From: Fibrobacteria bacterium
GTDB lineage: Bacteria; Fibrobacterota; Fibrobacteria; UBA5070
NCBI GenBank assembly: GCA_020633825.1
Contig: JACKCV010000004.1
Coordinates: forward strand, 62,001 to 126,000
Reading direction: 5' to 3'
DNA length: 64,000 nt
Part shown: in pieces, positions 17,997 through 26,363 of the stretch
Layout: each line of letters opens with the position of its first letter
Position numbering within the stretch: the first letter of the stretch is position 1
Position numbers and translations under genes: made by a program
The notes under the pieces: generated by a model
The model's input: the letters and a program-made list of their open reading frames with translations, nothing else
Databases searched by the model: none
What the model was told of the DNA's origin: nothing

Positions 17997-18758
17997 ATGA
18001 ACGAAGTCCTCCTCGAGATCAAAGGCCTTCGGGCCCGAGCCGGCGAAACGGAGATCCTCAAGGGTCTCGACCTCGTGGTCCGCCGCGGAGAGGTCCATGC
18101 CATCATGGGTCCCAACGGAGCGGGCAAGAGCACGTTGAGCCAGGTCCTGGCGGGAAACCCCGCCTACGAGATCACCGGGGGATCCATGACCTACAAGGGC
18201 GCGGATCTGCTGGCCCTCGAGCCCGAGATCCGCGCTCGCGAAGGGGTCTTCGTGGCCTTCCAATACCCGGTGGAGATCCCGGGAGTGGCCAACAACTACT
18301 TCCTGCGCACGGCCCTGAACGAGCACCGCAAGCACAAGGGGCTGCCGGAACTCGACGGAGGCGCCTTCCTGAAGCTCCTGCGCGAGAAGATGAAATCGGT
18401 GAACATTGATTCCTCCCTGGTGTCCCGCTCGCTCAACGAGGGCTTCTCGGGCGGCCAGAAGAAACGCAACGAAGTCCTCCAGATGCTCGTCCTGGAACCC
18501 GAACTCGCACTCCTCGACGAGACCGATTCCGGACTGGACATCGACGCCCTGAAGGACTGCGCCACCGGAGTGAACACCCTTCGCAGTCCCGAACGCGGCT
18601 TCGTGGTCGTGACCCACTACCAGCGCCTGCTCGACCACATCGTCCCCGATTTCGTCCATGTGCTCCACCAAGGGCGCATCGTGAAATCCGGCACCAAGGA
18701 ACTTGCGTTGGAACTCGAGGAGCGCGGCTACGAGTGGATCGCCGCGGAGGCGTCGTGA
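17997..18758 (+). CDS. sufC: Fe-S assembly ATPase SufC
   Basis: SufC is the ABC-type ATPase that drives conformational change in the SufBCD scaffold. The 253-residue product has Walker A GPNGAGKST, signature LNEGFSGGQKKRNEVLQM and Walker B LALLDETDSGLDIDAL, plus the SufC-specific VAFQYPVEIPGV. ATG 17997 gives the normal N-terminus MNEVLLEIKGL. It is the first gene of sufC-sufD-sufS-sufE-sufT; the next start overlaps its stop by GTGA. Confidence 0.97.
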   Translation: MNEVLLEIKGLRARAGETEILKGLDLVVRRGEVHAIMGPNGAGKSTLSQVLAGNPAYEITGGSMTYKGADLLALEPEIRAREGVFVAFQYPVEIPGVANNYFLRTALNEHRKHKGLPELDGGAFLKLLREKMKSVNIDSSLVSRSLNEGFSGGQKKRNEVLQMLVLEPELALLDETDSGLDIDALKDCATGVNTLRSPERGFVVVTHYQRLLDHIVPDFVHVLHQGRIVKSGTKELALELEERGYEWIAAEAS

Positions 18759-19975
18759 GTTTCTCCATGCAGCCGGCGTGGCTCACCGCCCTGCGCAAGA
18801 AGTCCGCGGAAGACGTCGCCCGCCTGGGATTCCCGGGGCGCAAGCACGAGCGCTGGAAACATGTTTCGGCCCGCGACCTGCTCCCCTCCACCACCGCCCT
18901 TCCCAGCCACGAACTGGCAAGTTTCGCCGAGGACTTCTCCGCCCCCGAGGCCTGGGCCGTTCTCGTGTTCGCCGGTGGCATCTTCCGTCCGGACCTCTCC
19001 CGGCTGCCGGAAACCTCCCGATCCTGGAACGTCGAGCCCCTCTCCCTGGCCCTGGATTTCCGAGGCTCGGACATCATCTCCCGGCTGGGGACCGCCGATC
19101 CTTCCGACCATCCCTTGATGGCCCTGAATCTCGAGCGCTGGACCGACGGACTATTCCTGCGCGTCTCCGAGGGGGTCGAGCTCCCCGGCCCCGTCCAGAT
19201 CCTCGAGATCGGGTCGGGAAGCTCCTGGGTCCGCCATCTGGTGGCCCTGGAGCCCGGAGCCCAGGCCACCCTGCTCGAAACCCACCTCTCCCCGGAGGGC
19301 GTGCCGACCTCCACGCATTCGGTGACCGAAGCTCGCCTTCCCAAGGGGGCGAAGCTCCGCCATGTCCGGGTCCAGCGCAACAGCCCGGCTTCCCGTTCCT
19401 GGAGCGCGATGGCGCTCCACCTGGGAGAGGACGCCTCGGTGGAGGCCACCCACTTCAACGTGGGGAACACCGTTTCCCGGTGCGAAATCCACGCCGACCT
19501 GGACCAACCTGGAGCGGATCTCTCGATCACCGGCCTGGCCGCGGCGACCTCCGACGACGTCCTCGACGCGCTGACCGCCGTCCGCCACCTGGCCCCGCGT
19601 TGCACCTCGGCCCAGACCTGGAAGACCATCGCCCAAGGATCCAGCAAGTCCAATTTCGTGGGCGAGGTCCATGTGGCTCCCGGAGCCGACGGAACGCAGG
19701 CCCGGCAGCAGAGTCGCAACATCGTGCTCGCGCGCGAAGCGACCGTGCACGCGCGTCCCCAGCTGGAGATCTGGGCCGACGACGTCCAGTGCAGCCATGG
19801 CTCGGCCACCGGACGCCTCGACGAGAAGGCCATGTTCTTCCTGCGCAGTCGCGGACTCGACTCCAGGGCGGCCCGTGCCGTCCTGGTGAAGGCCTTCGCC
19901 TCGGAAGTCATCGACACCATCCCCTGGGCGTCGGTGCGTTCCGACCTCGAAGCCCTGATCGAAGGCCGGATCTGA
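18755..19975 (+). CDS. sufD: Fe-S assembly protein SufD
   Basis: SufD pairs with SufB in the SufBC2D scaffold and is needed for iron entry. The 406-residue protein shows the usual N-terminal helical domain (PGRKHERWKHVS near residues 28-39), the beta-helix core, and the C-terminal motif SHGSATGRLDEKAMFFLRSRGL with the conserved histidine, then VKAFASEVID. I place the start at GTG 18755, overlapping the sufC stop; ATG 18767 is the alternative. Translational coupling fits equal amounts of SufC and SufD. Confidence 0.95.
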   Translation: MSFSMQPAWLTALRKKSAEDVARLGFPGRKHERWKHVSARDLLPSTTALPSHELASFAEDFSAPEAWAVLVFAGGIFRPDLSRLPETSRSWNVEPLSLALDFRGSDIISRLGTADPSDHPLMALNLERWTDGLFLRVSEGVELPGPVQILEIGSGSSWVRHLVALEPGAQATLLETHLSPEGVPTSTHSVTEARLPKGAKLRHVRVQRNSPASRSWSAMALHLGEDASVEATHFNVGNTVSRCEIHADLDQPGADLSITGLAAATSDDVLDALTAVRHLAPRCTSAQTWKTIAQGSSKSNFVGEVHVAPGADGTQARQQSRNIVLAREATVHARPQLEIWADDVQCSHGSATGRLDEKAMFFLRSRGLDSRAARAVLVKAFASEVIDTIPWASVRSDLEALIEGRI

Positions 19976-21213
19976 TGTCCGCGGTCTTTTCCGAGGCCGA
20001 GATCGCCGAGATCCGGGGACGCTTCCCCATCCTCTCGCGCCAGGTCCACGGAAAACCGCTGGTGTATCTGGACAACGCGGCCTCCAGCCAGGTCCCGTCC
20101 TCCGTCATCGACGCGATGTCGGATTTCGAACGGAACCATCGCGCCAACGTCCACCGGGGCGTGCACAAGCTTTCCCAGGAGGCCACGGAAGTCCACGAAG
20201 GCGTCCGTGATCGCGTCGCGTCCCTCCTCGGGGCGGCCTGCCGCGAGGAGATCGTGTTCGCACGAGGGGCCACCGAGGCCATCAACCTCGTGGCCTGCAC
20301 CTGGGGCGCCACGAACCTCCGTCCGGATTCCGTCGTCCTGGTGGGGGAACTGGAGCACCACGCGAACCTGGTCCCCTGGCAGATCCTGTCCAGCCGCATC
20401 GGGTTCCGGATCGAGAAGATCCCCGCGCTCGACGACGCCTCGCTCGACCAGGCCGCCTACCGCGCACTGCTGGAGCGGCACCACCCCGCCCTCGTCGCCG
20501 TCCAGCACGTGTCCAACGCCTTCGGGACGGTCCACCCGGTCGCGGACATGGCCTCGGCCGCCCACGCCCACGGCGCCTTGATCCTCGTGGATGGAGCCCA
20601 ATCGGTGCCCCATCGCAGTGTCGACGTACGCGCCCTGGACTGCGATTTCCTGGCCTTCTCGGCGCACAAGATGCACGGCCCCACCGGACTGGGCGTGCTG
20701 TGGGCCCGCAAAGAGCTCCTCGACGCCATGCCGCCCTGGCAAGGTGGAGGGGACATGATCGACAAGGTCTCCTTCTCCGGCACCACCTTCCACGAGCCCC
20801 CCTGGCGCTTCGAGGCGGGAACTCCCCACTACGTCGCCGCCGCCGGTCTGCACGCGGCCCTGGATTTCCTCGAGGAGATCGGGATCGGTCGCGTCCACGC
20901 CCGCGAGCAGGAACTCCTCGCCCACGCCCACGAGGTGCTCGGCGCCATCCCCGGCCTTCGCATCCTCGGAACCGCCCCCGACAAGGAAGGGGTGGTCTCG
21001 TTCGTGCTGGATGGCATCCACCACTACGACGCCGGCATGTTCCTCGACCAGATGGGCATCGCCGTGCGCACGGGCCATCATTGCGCCCAGCCCGCCATGG
21101 AGCGGTTCGGCGTGACCGGAACCATCCGCGCCTCCTTCTCGGTCTTCACCACCGAGGAGGAGATCGACCGGCTCGCCGCCGGAGTCGTGCGACTCCAACG
21201 GGTCCTCGCCTGA
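19975..21213 (+). CDS. sufS: Cysteine desulfurase SufS
   Basis: SufS takes sulfur from cysteine, forming alanine and a persulfide that is passed to SufE. This is a PLP enzyme of 412 residues with GKPLVYLDNAASSQVP at the start, PLP lysine K232 in FSAHKMHGPTG, and catalytic cysteine C370 in RTGHHCAQP, followed by the type II signature RASFSVFTTEEEID. The start overlaps the sufD stop (TGATG). It is the third gene of the suf operon. Confidence 0.96.
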   Translation: MSAVFSEAEIAEIRGRFPILSRQVHGKPLVYLDNAASSQVPSSVIDAMSDFERNHRANVHRGVHKLSQEATEVHEGVRDRVASLLGAACREEIVFARGATEAINLVACTWGATNLRPDSVVLVGELEHHANLVPWQILSSRIGFRIEKIPALDDASLDQAAYRALLERHHPALVAVQHVSNAFGTVHPVADMASAAHAHGALILVDGAQSVPHRSVDVRALDCDFLAFSAHKMHGPTGLGVLWARKELLDAMPPWQGGGDMIDKVSFSGTTFHEPPWRFEAGTPHYVAAAGLHAALDFLEEIGIGRVHAREQELLAHAHEVLGAIPGLRILGTAPDKEGVVSFVLDGIHHYDAGMFLDQMGIAVRTGHHCAQPAMERFGVTGTIRASFSVFTTEEEIDRLAAGVVRLQRVLA

Positions 21214-21245
21214 GCCCGTCCCACGGGTCCCCCAAGGAAAGAACC

Positions 21246-21698
21246 ATGACCGCCATCGACACCATCTCCCAGCGGGAAGCAGAAGTCGTCGAGGAGTTCG
21301 CCCTCTTCGACGAATGGCTCGACAAGTACGAGCACATCATCGAACTGGGCAAATCCCTCTCCGGGGTCGATCCCGAGTTCCGCACCGACCACTGGAAGGT
21401 GAAGGGATGCCAATCGCAGGTGTGGCTGCAGCCGGGGACCGAGGGAGATCTCGTGGTGTTCAAGGCCGACTCCGATGCCGCGATCACCAAGGGGCTCGTC
21501 GCCCTGATGGTGCGTGTCCTGTCGGGCCAACCCGCCGAGGCGATCGCACGGGCGCCGCTGGGATTCCTCGAATCCATCGGGTTGCGCGAGCACCTGTCCC
21601 CCACTCGCGCCAACGGTCTGGCGAGCATGGTCAAGCAGATGAAGCTCTACGCCGCCGCGATGTCGGGGCGCGGAAACGAAGGAGGCCAGGATGGATGA
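21246..21698 (+). CDS. sufE: Sulfur acceptor SufE
   Basis: SufE accepts persulfide sulfur from SufS and hands it to SufB. The 150-residue protein has the family core WKVKGCQSQVWL with catalytic cysteine C55, preceded by FDEWLDKYEHIIELGKSL and followed by ITKGLVALMVRVLSGQ. A 32-nt gap separates it from sufS, with AAGGAAAG as ribosome binding site. Its 3' end overlaps the next gene by 8 nt. Confidence 0.95.
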   Translation: MTAIDTISQREAEVVEEFALFDEWLDKYEHIIELGKSLSGVDPEFRTDHWKVKGCQSQVWLQPGTEGDLVVFKADSDAAITKGLVALMVRVLSGQPAEAIARAPLGFLESIGLREHLSPTRANGLASMVKQMKLYAAAMSGRGNEGGQDG

Positions 21699-22014
21699 CG
21701 CGACGGAACGGGAGTCCCTGCGCGAGAAGGTCGTCGAGACCCTCCGGACCGTGAAGGACCCGGAGATCCCGGTCAACATCTACGATCTCGGGCTGGTCTA
21801 CGACATCGATGTGCAGCCATTCGGCGTGGTCGGCATCCGCATGACCCTCACCGCCCCCGCCTGCCCCATGGCCGATGTCATCGTCGCCGAGGTCCAGGAC
21901 AAGACCAACGCCATCCCCGAGGTGTCCGGCGCGTACGTGGAGCTGGTCTGGGATCCTCCTTGGAGCAAATCCCGCATGAGCGAGGATGCCCGCCTGGAGC
22001 TGAACCTGGACTGA
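21691..22014 (+). CDS. sufT: SufT / MIP18-family Fe-S maturation factor
   Basis: The 107-residue protein is a stand-alone DUF59 (MIP18) domain with TVKDPEIPVNIYDLGLVYDI and the conserved cysteine in LTAPACPMADVI, ending ELVWDPPWSKSRMSEDARLEL. Such proteins support Fe-S cluster transfer to target enzymes and often close suf operons. AAGGAGG lies 6 nt before the ATG. It is the last gene of the suf operon. Confidence 0.93.
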   Translation: MDDATERESLREKVVETLRTVKDPEIPVNIYDLGLVYDIDVQPFGVVGIRMTLTAPACPMADVIVAEVQDKTNAIPEVSGAYVELVWDPPWSKSRMSEDARLELNLD

Positions 22015-22047
22015 CGGGGCGAGCCGGTTTCTCCGGAGCCCTTCGTC

Positions 22048-22053
22048 TACCTT
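22048..22053 (+). promoter_or_regulatory. -10-like TACCTT, possible leaderless start for 22061
   Basis: TACCTT ends 7 nt before the ATG at 22061, and no Shine-Dalgarno sequence is present at a usable distance. It is one of a set of such hexamers in this window. Confidence 0.35.
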
Positions 22054-22060
22054 TTCCCGG

Positions 22061-23071
22061 ATGATCTCCCGAAACCATCCGGGCTTCCCCGCCCTCCTCC
22101 TGCTCGTGTCCCTGCTGGGGGGATGCGCGGCCTCCGGGCTTCGGGCGGGATACCGCTCCCAGGTCCAGCCCCAGCCCCTCGCCGGTGGCCCGGAGCTCGC
22201 CGTGCCGTCCTTCCGGGTCCGCTCCGTGGGAGTGCGCCTGACCACTTCGCAGAGGGACAGGCTCACGGAAGCCCTCTTCGCGAGCCTGGGGAATTCCGGC
22301 CTCTACCGAGGTGTCACCGATTCCCTCTCCCCCGGATCCGACACGCTTCAGGTCGACCTCGCCATCCAGTTGAAGACGAGCTACTGGTGGGTCGTGGCCT
22401 GGCCGGCGATCTATCCGCTGGTCGCCTATTGGCCCATCCAGCCCTACACCGCCAAGAGTTCGGTCAAATTGAACGCCCGGGGATCCATCGGCGGCACGCC
22501 TTTCGTGCACGAAGACCGATCCGAGCAGGAGCACCGGGAATACCTCTACGGGTTCTTCCGCAAGCGTGGCGTCGAGGAGATGCTGACCCGGTCCTACGAG
22601 GACGTCTTCCTGAACCTGCGCGATCATGTCGCTGCACAGCGGGCCGCCGCCCCGGCCGAAACCGCCGACATCCACAAGATCCGGAACATCGCCGTGCTTC
22701 CCCTGGAAGCTCCCGGACTGGACCCTTCCATCCAGCGCGTGGTCACCGACCAATTGGTGGCCGAGTTCATCTCCAAGGGGCGCTACCAGGTGCTGGAACG
22801 GGAACAGATCGATCGCATCCTGGCCGAGCAGGGCTTCCAGCAATCGGGGGCCTGCGACAACCAGGGATGCCTGGTGAAGGTGGGGCAGTTGCTGGGAGTC
22901 GACGCCATGGTCTCGGGGAGCATCAGCCGCATCGGGGATCTGCACGTGGTCAGCGTCCGGGTGACCGACGTGCAGGACGGCAGGATCCTCTTCGCGAGCC
23001 AGGTGCAGACCGAGAAGGGCCTCGGCAACCTCCTGGGGACCGAACTGCGCTCGATTGCAGACAAATTCTGA
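22061..23071 (+). CDS. CsgG-like lipoprotein
   Basis: The 336-residue lipoprotein has a clear lipobox (LLLLVSLLGGC, Cys at 21). Residues about 30-195 form a domain I do not recognise, with an aromatic-rich patch (YWWVVAWPAIYPLVAYWPIQ). The C-terminal 140 residues match the CsgG/curli-type fold (IRNIAVLPLEAPGLDPSIQRV; YQVLEREQIDRILAEQGFQ; LGVDAMVSGSISRIGDLH). This fold occurs in many envelope lipoproteins of Fibrobacter, spirochaetes and Bacteroidetes. It may be leaderless. It converges with the aminotransferase gene. Confidence 0.75.
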   Translation: MISRNHPGFPALLLLVSLLGGCAASGLRAGYRSQVQPQPLAGGPELAVPSFRVRSVGVRLTTSQRDRLTEALFASLGNSGLYRGVTDSLSPGSDTLQVDLAIQLKTSYWWVVAWPAIYPLVAYWPIQPYTAKSSVKLNARGSIGGTPFVHEDRSEQEHREYLYGFFRKRGVEEMLTRSYEDVFLNLRDHVAAQRAAAPAETADIHKIRNIAVLPLEAPGLDPSIQRVVTDQLVAEFISKGRYQVLEREQIDRILAEQGFQQSGACDNQGCLVKVGQLLGVDAMVSGSISRIGDLHVVSVRVTDVQDGRILFASQVQTEKGLGNLLGTELRSIADKF

Positions 23072-23116
23072 CCCACCCGCGCGATCCGCCGCGCCGGCGG
23101 CAACGGATCCCGTCCG

Positions 23117-23986
23117 TCACCGATCCAGGGGTCGCCCCGTCTCCTCGGCGAAGGCCCGCATCAAGGCGCGAGTCGTCGGTCCGGGACGGCCGGAGCCCAC
23201 CCGACTCCCGCCGACGCGGACCACCGGCATGACTCCCCGGACCGAGGAGGTCAGGAAGGCCTCGTCCCAGGACGGGAGGTCCTCCAGGCGCAGGACCGCC
23301 TCGCGCGCGGCGGAACCGGATGTCCGGGCCAACCGGAGCACCGTCTTGCGGGTGACCCCGGCGAGGATCCCCAATCGCAAGGGCGGGGTGAGGACCTCCC
23401 CCCCTCGCACCACGAAGAAATTCGCGGTCGAAAGTTCGAGGATGCGTCCGCGACCATCGAGGAAGAGGGACTCGTAGCACCCCTGCGCATCGGCCTCCAG
23501 GCGGGCGAGCACCGCCGGCAGGTAGGCGGTGGCCTTCACACGGGGATCGATGGCATGGACACGGGGGAAACTCGCCACGCTCACCGAAACCCCCTTGCTG
23601 CGCAGTCCCGGGTCGAGGTGCTCCGCATCGGCGCACACGACGATCAGGCGCGGAGGATCCCCGGTGTCGGAAAGCGTACCCCGGTAGGCCCCTCGGGTCA
23701 CGGTGATCCGCACCGAAGCGTCCCGCAGGGACGATCGGCGGCAGACACCCGCGCAGACGGATTCCAGCTCCTCGCGCGTCCAGGGAAGGCGCATCCGCAC
23801 CAGGGACGCGGAAGCTTGGAGACGTTCGAAGTGGTCCTGGAAGTATTCCGGGGCCCCATTCTTCACGCGCACCGTCTCGAAGACCCCGTCTCCCAGGAGC
23901 AGCCCGCGATCGAGGACGGGAACCCGGGCGCGATCCTCCCGGTGGTACCGCCCATCCACGTACGCCCATCGCATGCGCGGAAGCAT
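23117..23986 (-). CDS. Class IV PLP aminotransferase (IlvE / aminodeoxychorismate lyase type)
   Basis: The 289-residue protein has the fold-type IV marks: VDGRY...VPVLDRGLLLGDGVFETVRV at the N-terminus, PLP lysine in DPRVKATAYLPAVLAR, and the PLP phosphate-binding region LELSTANFFVVRGGEVLTPPL followed by GILAGVTRKTVL. Substrate could be branched-chain amino acids, D-alanine or aminodeoxychorismate; motifs alone do not decide. It is the last gene of a minus-strand run xth, redoxin lipoprotein, aminotransferase. ATG 23986 lies 5 nt after the preceding stop; ATG 23974 is also possible. Confidence 0.85.
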   Translation of the reverse strand: MLPRMRWAYVDGRYHREDRARVPVLDRGLLLGDGVFETVRVKNGAPEYFQDHFERLQASASLVRMRLPWTREELESVCAGVCRRSSLRDASVRITVTRGAYRGTLSDTGDPPRLIVVCADAEHLDPGLRSKGVSVSVASFPRVHAIDPRVKATAYLPAVLARLEADAQGCYESLFLDGRGRILELSTANFFVVRGGEVLTPPLRLGILAGVTRKTVLRLARTSGSAAREAVLRLEDLPSWDEAFLTSSVRGVMPVVRVGGSRVGSGRPGPTTRALMRAFAEETGRPLDR

Positions 23987-23991
23987 GGAAT

Positions 23992-24576
23992 TCACCGATA
24001 GGGCAGCTGGCAGCCGCCTCCGTCGTCCGGGGGGCCGGCCCAACGAGGGGCACCTTCCAGGGCACTGGAAACGGCCCGGGATACCAGCGGCTCCCCGAGG
24101 GAATCGACCGCGTCGCTGAATCCCGCCCAGACCACATTGCCGGAGGCGTCCACCACTCCCGACACGGGAATCCTGGTGATCTTCCAAGCCTTCGCCAGGA
24201 CCTGTCCCGAATCCAGGAGCACGGTGCCACGGAGCTTCGCCTCCTTCATCCAGGGCTTGAGGTCCCCCGGTCCCAGCCAATCGCCGCCCGGCCCCGCCTG
24301 GGAGGCCACGTAGAAGACGTCGACGCCTCCCTTTTCCAGCCACCGACGCTCGACCTGGCGCAATGTGCCATCGAGTGCGGCATCCTGCACCTCGGGGCAA
24401 GTGGGATCGATCCAGGTCAGGACCAGGGTCCGTCCTCGGAGGGCCGTGGAACGGAGCGTGTCGCCATCGACCGTGAGAAGGGCCCAATCCGGTGCGGGAG
24501 TCCCCTCGGGGATGCGCGGGACCGAGGAGGCGCATCCTCCCAGGAGCAGGGCCAGTGCGGGGATGAGGAACTTCAA
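23992..24576 (-). CDS. Redoxin-domain lipoprotein
   Basis: The 194-residue product has a lipobox (ALALLLGGC, Cys at 15) and a thioredoxin-fold redoxin domain: PAPDWALLTVDGDTLRSTALRG, then WIDPTCPEVQDA with the probable reactive cysteine, and VFYVASQAG. The C-terminal GGGCQLPY recalls the GC-x-I-P ending of AhpC/TSA-like lipoproteins. It probably handles thiol or peroxide chemistry at the membrane. The start is TTG 24576, which overlaps the exonuclease stop as TTGA, so translation is coupled. Confidence 0.8.
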   Translation of the reverse strand: MKFLIPALALLLGGCASSVPRIPEGTPAPDWALLTVDGDTLRSTALRGRTLVLTWIDPTCPEVQDAALDGTLRQVERRWLEKGGVDVFYVASQAGPGGDWLGPGDLKPWMKEAKLRGTVLLDSGQVLAKAWKITRIPVSGVVDASGNVVWAGFSDAVDSLGEPLVSRAVSSALEGAPRWAGPPDDGGGCQLPYR

Positions 24577-25343
24577 CGGATCTCCAGGCCCACGGGGCAG
24601 TGGTCGGAGCCCATCTGTTCGGGCTCGTGCCAGCAGCGCTTGACCCGCGACCACATCGCCTCGTCCACCGTGGCGTAGTCGATGCGCCATCCGTGGTTGC
24701 GCTCCCGCACTCCGGGGCGATTGGACCACCAGGTGTATTGCGCCTTGAGGCCGGGATGGAACCGCCGGAAGCAATCGGCGAATCCGGCGTCCAGGTAGGC
24801 GCCGAGCTTCTCCCGCTCCACCGGACGGAATCCGACCGAATCCTTGTTGCCGACCGGATCGGCGATGTCGATGGGCTGGTGGCAGATGTTGTAGTCGCCC
24901 AGGAAGGCGACATGCCCTCCTTCGGAGACCAGGCGCGAATGCCGCTCCCGCACCTTGTCGTAGAAGTCGAGCTTGTCGGCGAATGCCTCGGGACTCTTCC
25001 CGCCGTTGATCACGTAGGCCCCCACCACGTGGAGTCCCCCGGGGAACGAGAGGGTCAGGACTCGACCCTCGTGGTCGCAGGAATGCCCGATGCCTCTTTC
25101 GACCTCGTAGGCACCGAGGGAATCGCGCACCCAGGCGGCGACCCCCGAATACCCCTTCTTGGACGCGGGGAAGAACACGCTGGAGTACCCGGGCATCTCC
25201 ACCAGGTCGGCGTCGAGCTGTTCGGGTTCGGCGCGCAGTTCCTGCACCAGGACGATGTCGGCGTCGCTGCGACGGAACCAGTCGCGAAAATGGGTCTTGG
25301 CGCACGCGCGCAGACCGTTGACGTTCCAGGAGAGGATCTTCAC
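24573..25343 (-). CDS. xth: Exodeoxyribonuclease III / AP endonuclease
   Basis: The 256-residue enzyme repairs abasic sites and trims DNA 3' ends. Motifs of the ExoIII family are in order: KILSWNVNGLRA, LVQELRAEPEQLD, GYSGVAAWVR, FLGDYNICHQPIDIA, YTWWSNR, WRIDYATVDE and the terminal GSDHCPVGLEI. Start GTG 25343 fits the usual N-terminus; the longer open frame upstream is non-coding. TATCTT (minus strand, 25351-25356) lies 7 nt before the start, so the message may be leaderless. Confidence 0.95.
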   Translation of the reverse strand: MKILSWNVNGLRACAKTHFRDWFRRSDADIVLVQELRAEPEQLDADLVEMPGYSSVFFPASKKGYSGVAAWVRDSLGAYEVERGIGHSCDHEGRVLTLSFPGGLHVVGAYVINGGKSPEAFADKLDFYDKVRERHSRLVSEGGHVAFLGDYNICHQPIDIADPVGNKDSVGFRPVEREKLGAYLDAGFADCFRRFHPGLKAQYTWWSNRPGVRERNHGWRIDYATVDEAMWSRVKRCWHEPEQMGSDHCPVGLEIR

Positions 25344-25350
25344 GCCCGGA

Positions 25351-25356
25351 AAGATA
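25351..25356 (-). promoter_or_regulatory. -10-like TATCTT, possible leaderless start for xth
   Basis: TATCTT on the minus strand ends 7 nt before the GTG start at 25343. AGAGG lies just upstream of it, too far from the start to act as a normal ribosome binding site. Confidence 0.35.
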
Positions 25357-25420
25357 CCTCTAGCCTGGACTTCTTCCCTTTGCGGAACCCCGTTCCCATG
25401 CACGCCCCCGCGTTGCATCG

Positions 25421-25426
25421 TATACT
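25421..25426 (+). promoter_or_regulatory. -10-like TATACT upstream of lipoprotein gene
   Basis: TATACT is a good -10 hexamer. No convincing -35 is visible. Transcription from here would give a leader of about 80 nt for the gene at 25515. Confidence 0.35.
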
Positions 25427-25514
25427 CATTCCAACGGACGCGTCCCTCCACCGATCGGACGGGACCCGTCCACGTTCTTTCCTGTCCAAAACCCGATCCA
25501 GAGGTCCATGTCCC

Positions 25515-26192
25515 ATGGCTCCGAGACTGCGATACATCCTTGCCCCCCTGGCCCTGGGGATCCTCGCCTCCTGCACCCGCGCCCCTTCCGAATCCTTCGC
25601 CTCCCATGGCCTTCGGGACGCGCGCGTGGTCTTCATCGCCGATACCGCGGAAATCGAGATCAAGGACATTTCCTCCCGTTTCAAGGGGATTCCCGTCCTG
25701 CGTCCCGGTGAAAACCCCGCCAGCGCCCTTCCCCTGGTCGCCGGAAAGGAACTCGTCGGATGGGGGTCCGGCTGCGGGGGGCACTTCCTGCCGAAGGCCG
25801 GATCCTACGACCCGCGCATGGGCCTCACCCGTCAGCCCGACGGCTGGAACGTGGGAAGCGCGGGAACCATGCGCAACTACGTCCGCACCACCGGAACCGA
25901 CTACCTCGTCGTCCTGAACAAGGTCAGCCTCACCCGCTCCGAACTGGATCGCATGGGAGCGGGAACCCAAGGGCGGATCGTCCAGGGCGAAGCCGGACTC
26001 GATCTCTCCGTGATCGATGCCCGCGCCGGCAAACGCGTTTGGCGTTCGGTGTCGCAAGCCAAGGCCGAACGGGTCGATTCCCTCGAGCTCCTGGCTCGGG
26101 ACGCCGTTCGCCAGGCCGCGGACAACTTCTTCACGTCGCTCCCGGAATCCCGTCGTTGGGGCTGCCCCGAGGCTCTCGACCGCTTCCACTGA
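25515..26192 (+). CDS. Lipoprotein of unknown function
   Basis: The 225-residue product has a lipobox (LAPLALGILASC, Cys at 18). The body is mixed alpha/beta, with VVFIADTAEIEIKDISSRF, a Gly-rich stretch VGWGSGCGGHF and a C-terminal helix with many alanines. GLDLSVIDARAGKRVWRS looks like the central strands of a CsgG/TolB-N type fold found in other envelope lipoproteins, but I cannot name the family. It is transcribed alone and converges with cysK over a strong terminator. Confidence 0.7.
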   Translation: MAPRLRYILAPLALGILASCTRAPSESFASHGLRDARVVFIADTAEIEIKDISSRFKGIPVLRPGENPASALPLVAGKELVGWGSGCGGHFLPKAGSYDPRMGLTRQPDGWNVGSAGTMRNYVRTTGTDYLVVLNKVSLTRSELDRMGAGTQGRIVQGEAGLDLSVIDARAGKRVWRSVSQAKAERVDSLELLARDAVRQAADNFFTSLPESRRWGCPEALDRFH

Positions 26193-26287
26193 CTCCCCGC
26201 CTCCTCCCGAGCCCCGCGGGGATCGTTCCGGGAGGGGGACGAGCCCCCATCGGGAGGAAGGTGTCCCCGATCGAAAGTGGGGAGGAA

Positions 26288-26327
26288 CACGAAGGGCCAC
26301 CGTCGGCGAGGACGGTGGCCCTTCGTG
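26288..26327. terminator. Bidirectional hairpin terminator
   Basis: A perfect 17-bp stem (CACGAAGGGCCACCGTC and its complement) with a GGCGAG loop lies midway between the converging lipoprotein and cysK genes. T runs are short on both sides, so position and stem strength carry the call. Confidence 0.8.
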
Positions 26328-26363
26328 TCTCCACGGCGACCGTCGTCGCCGGGATGCTTCAAC

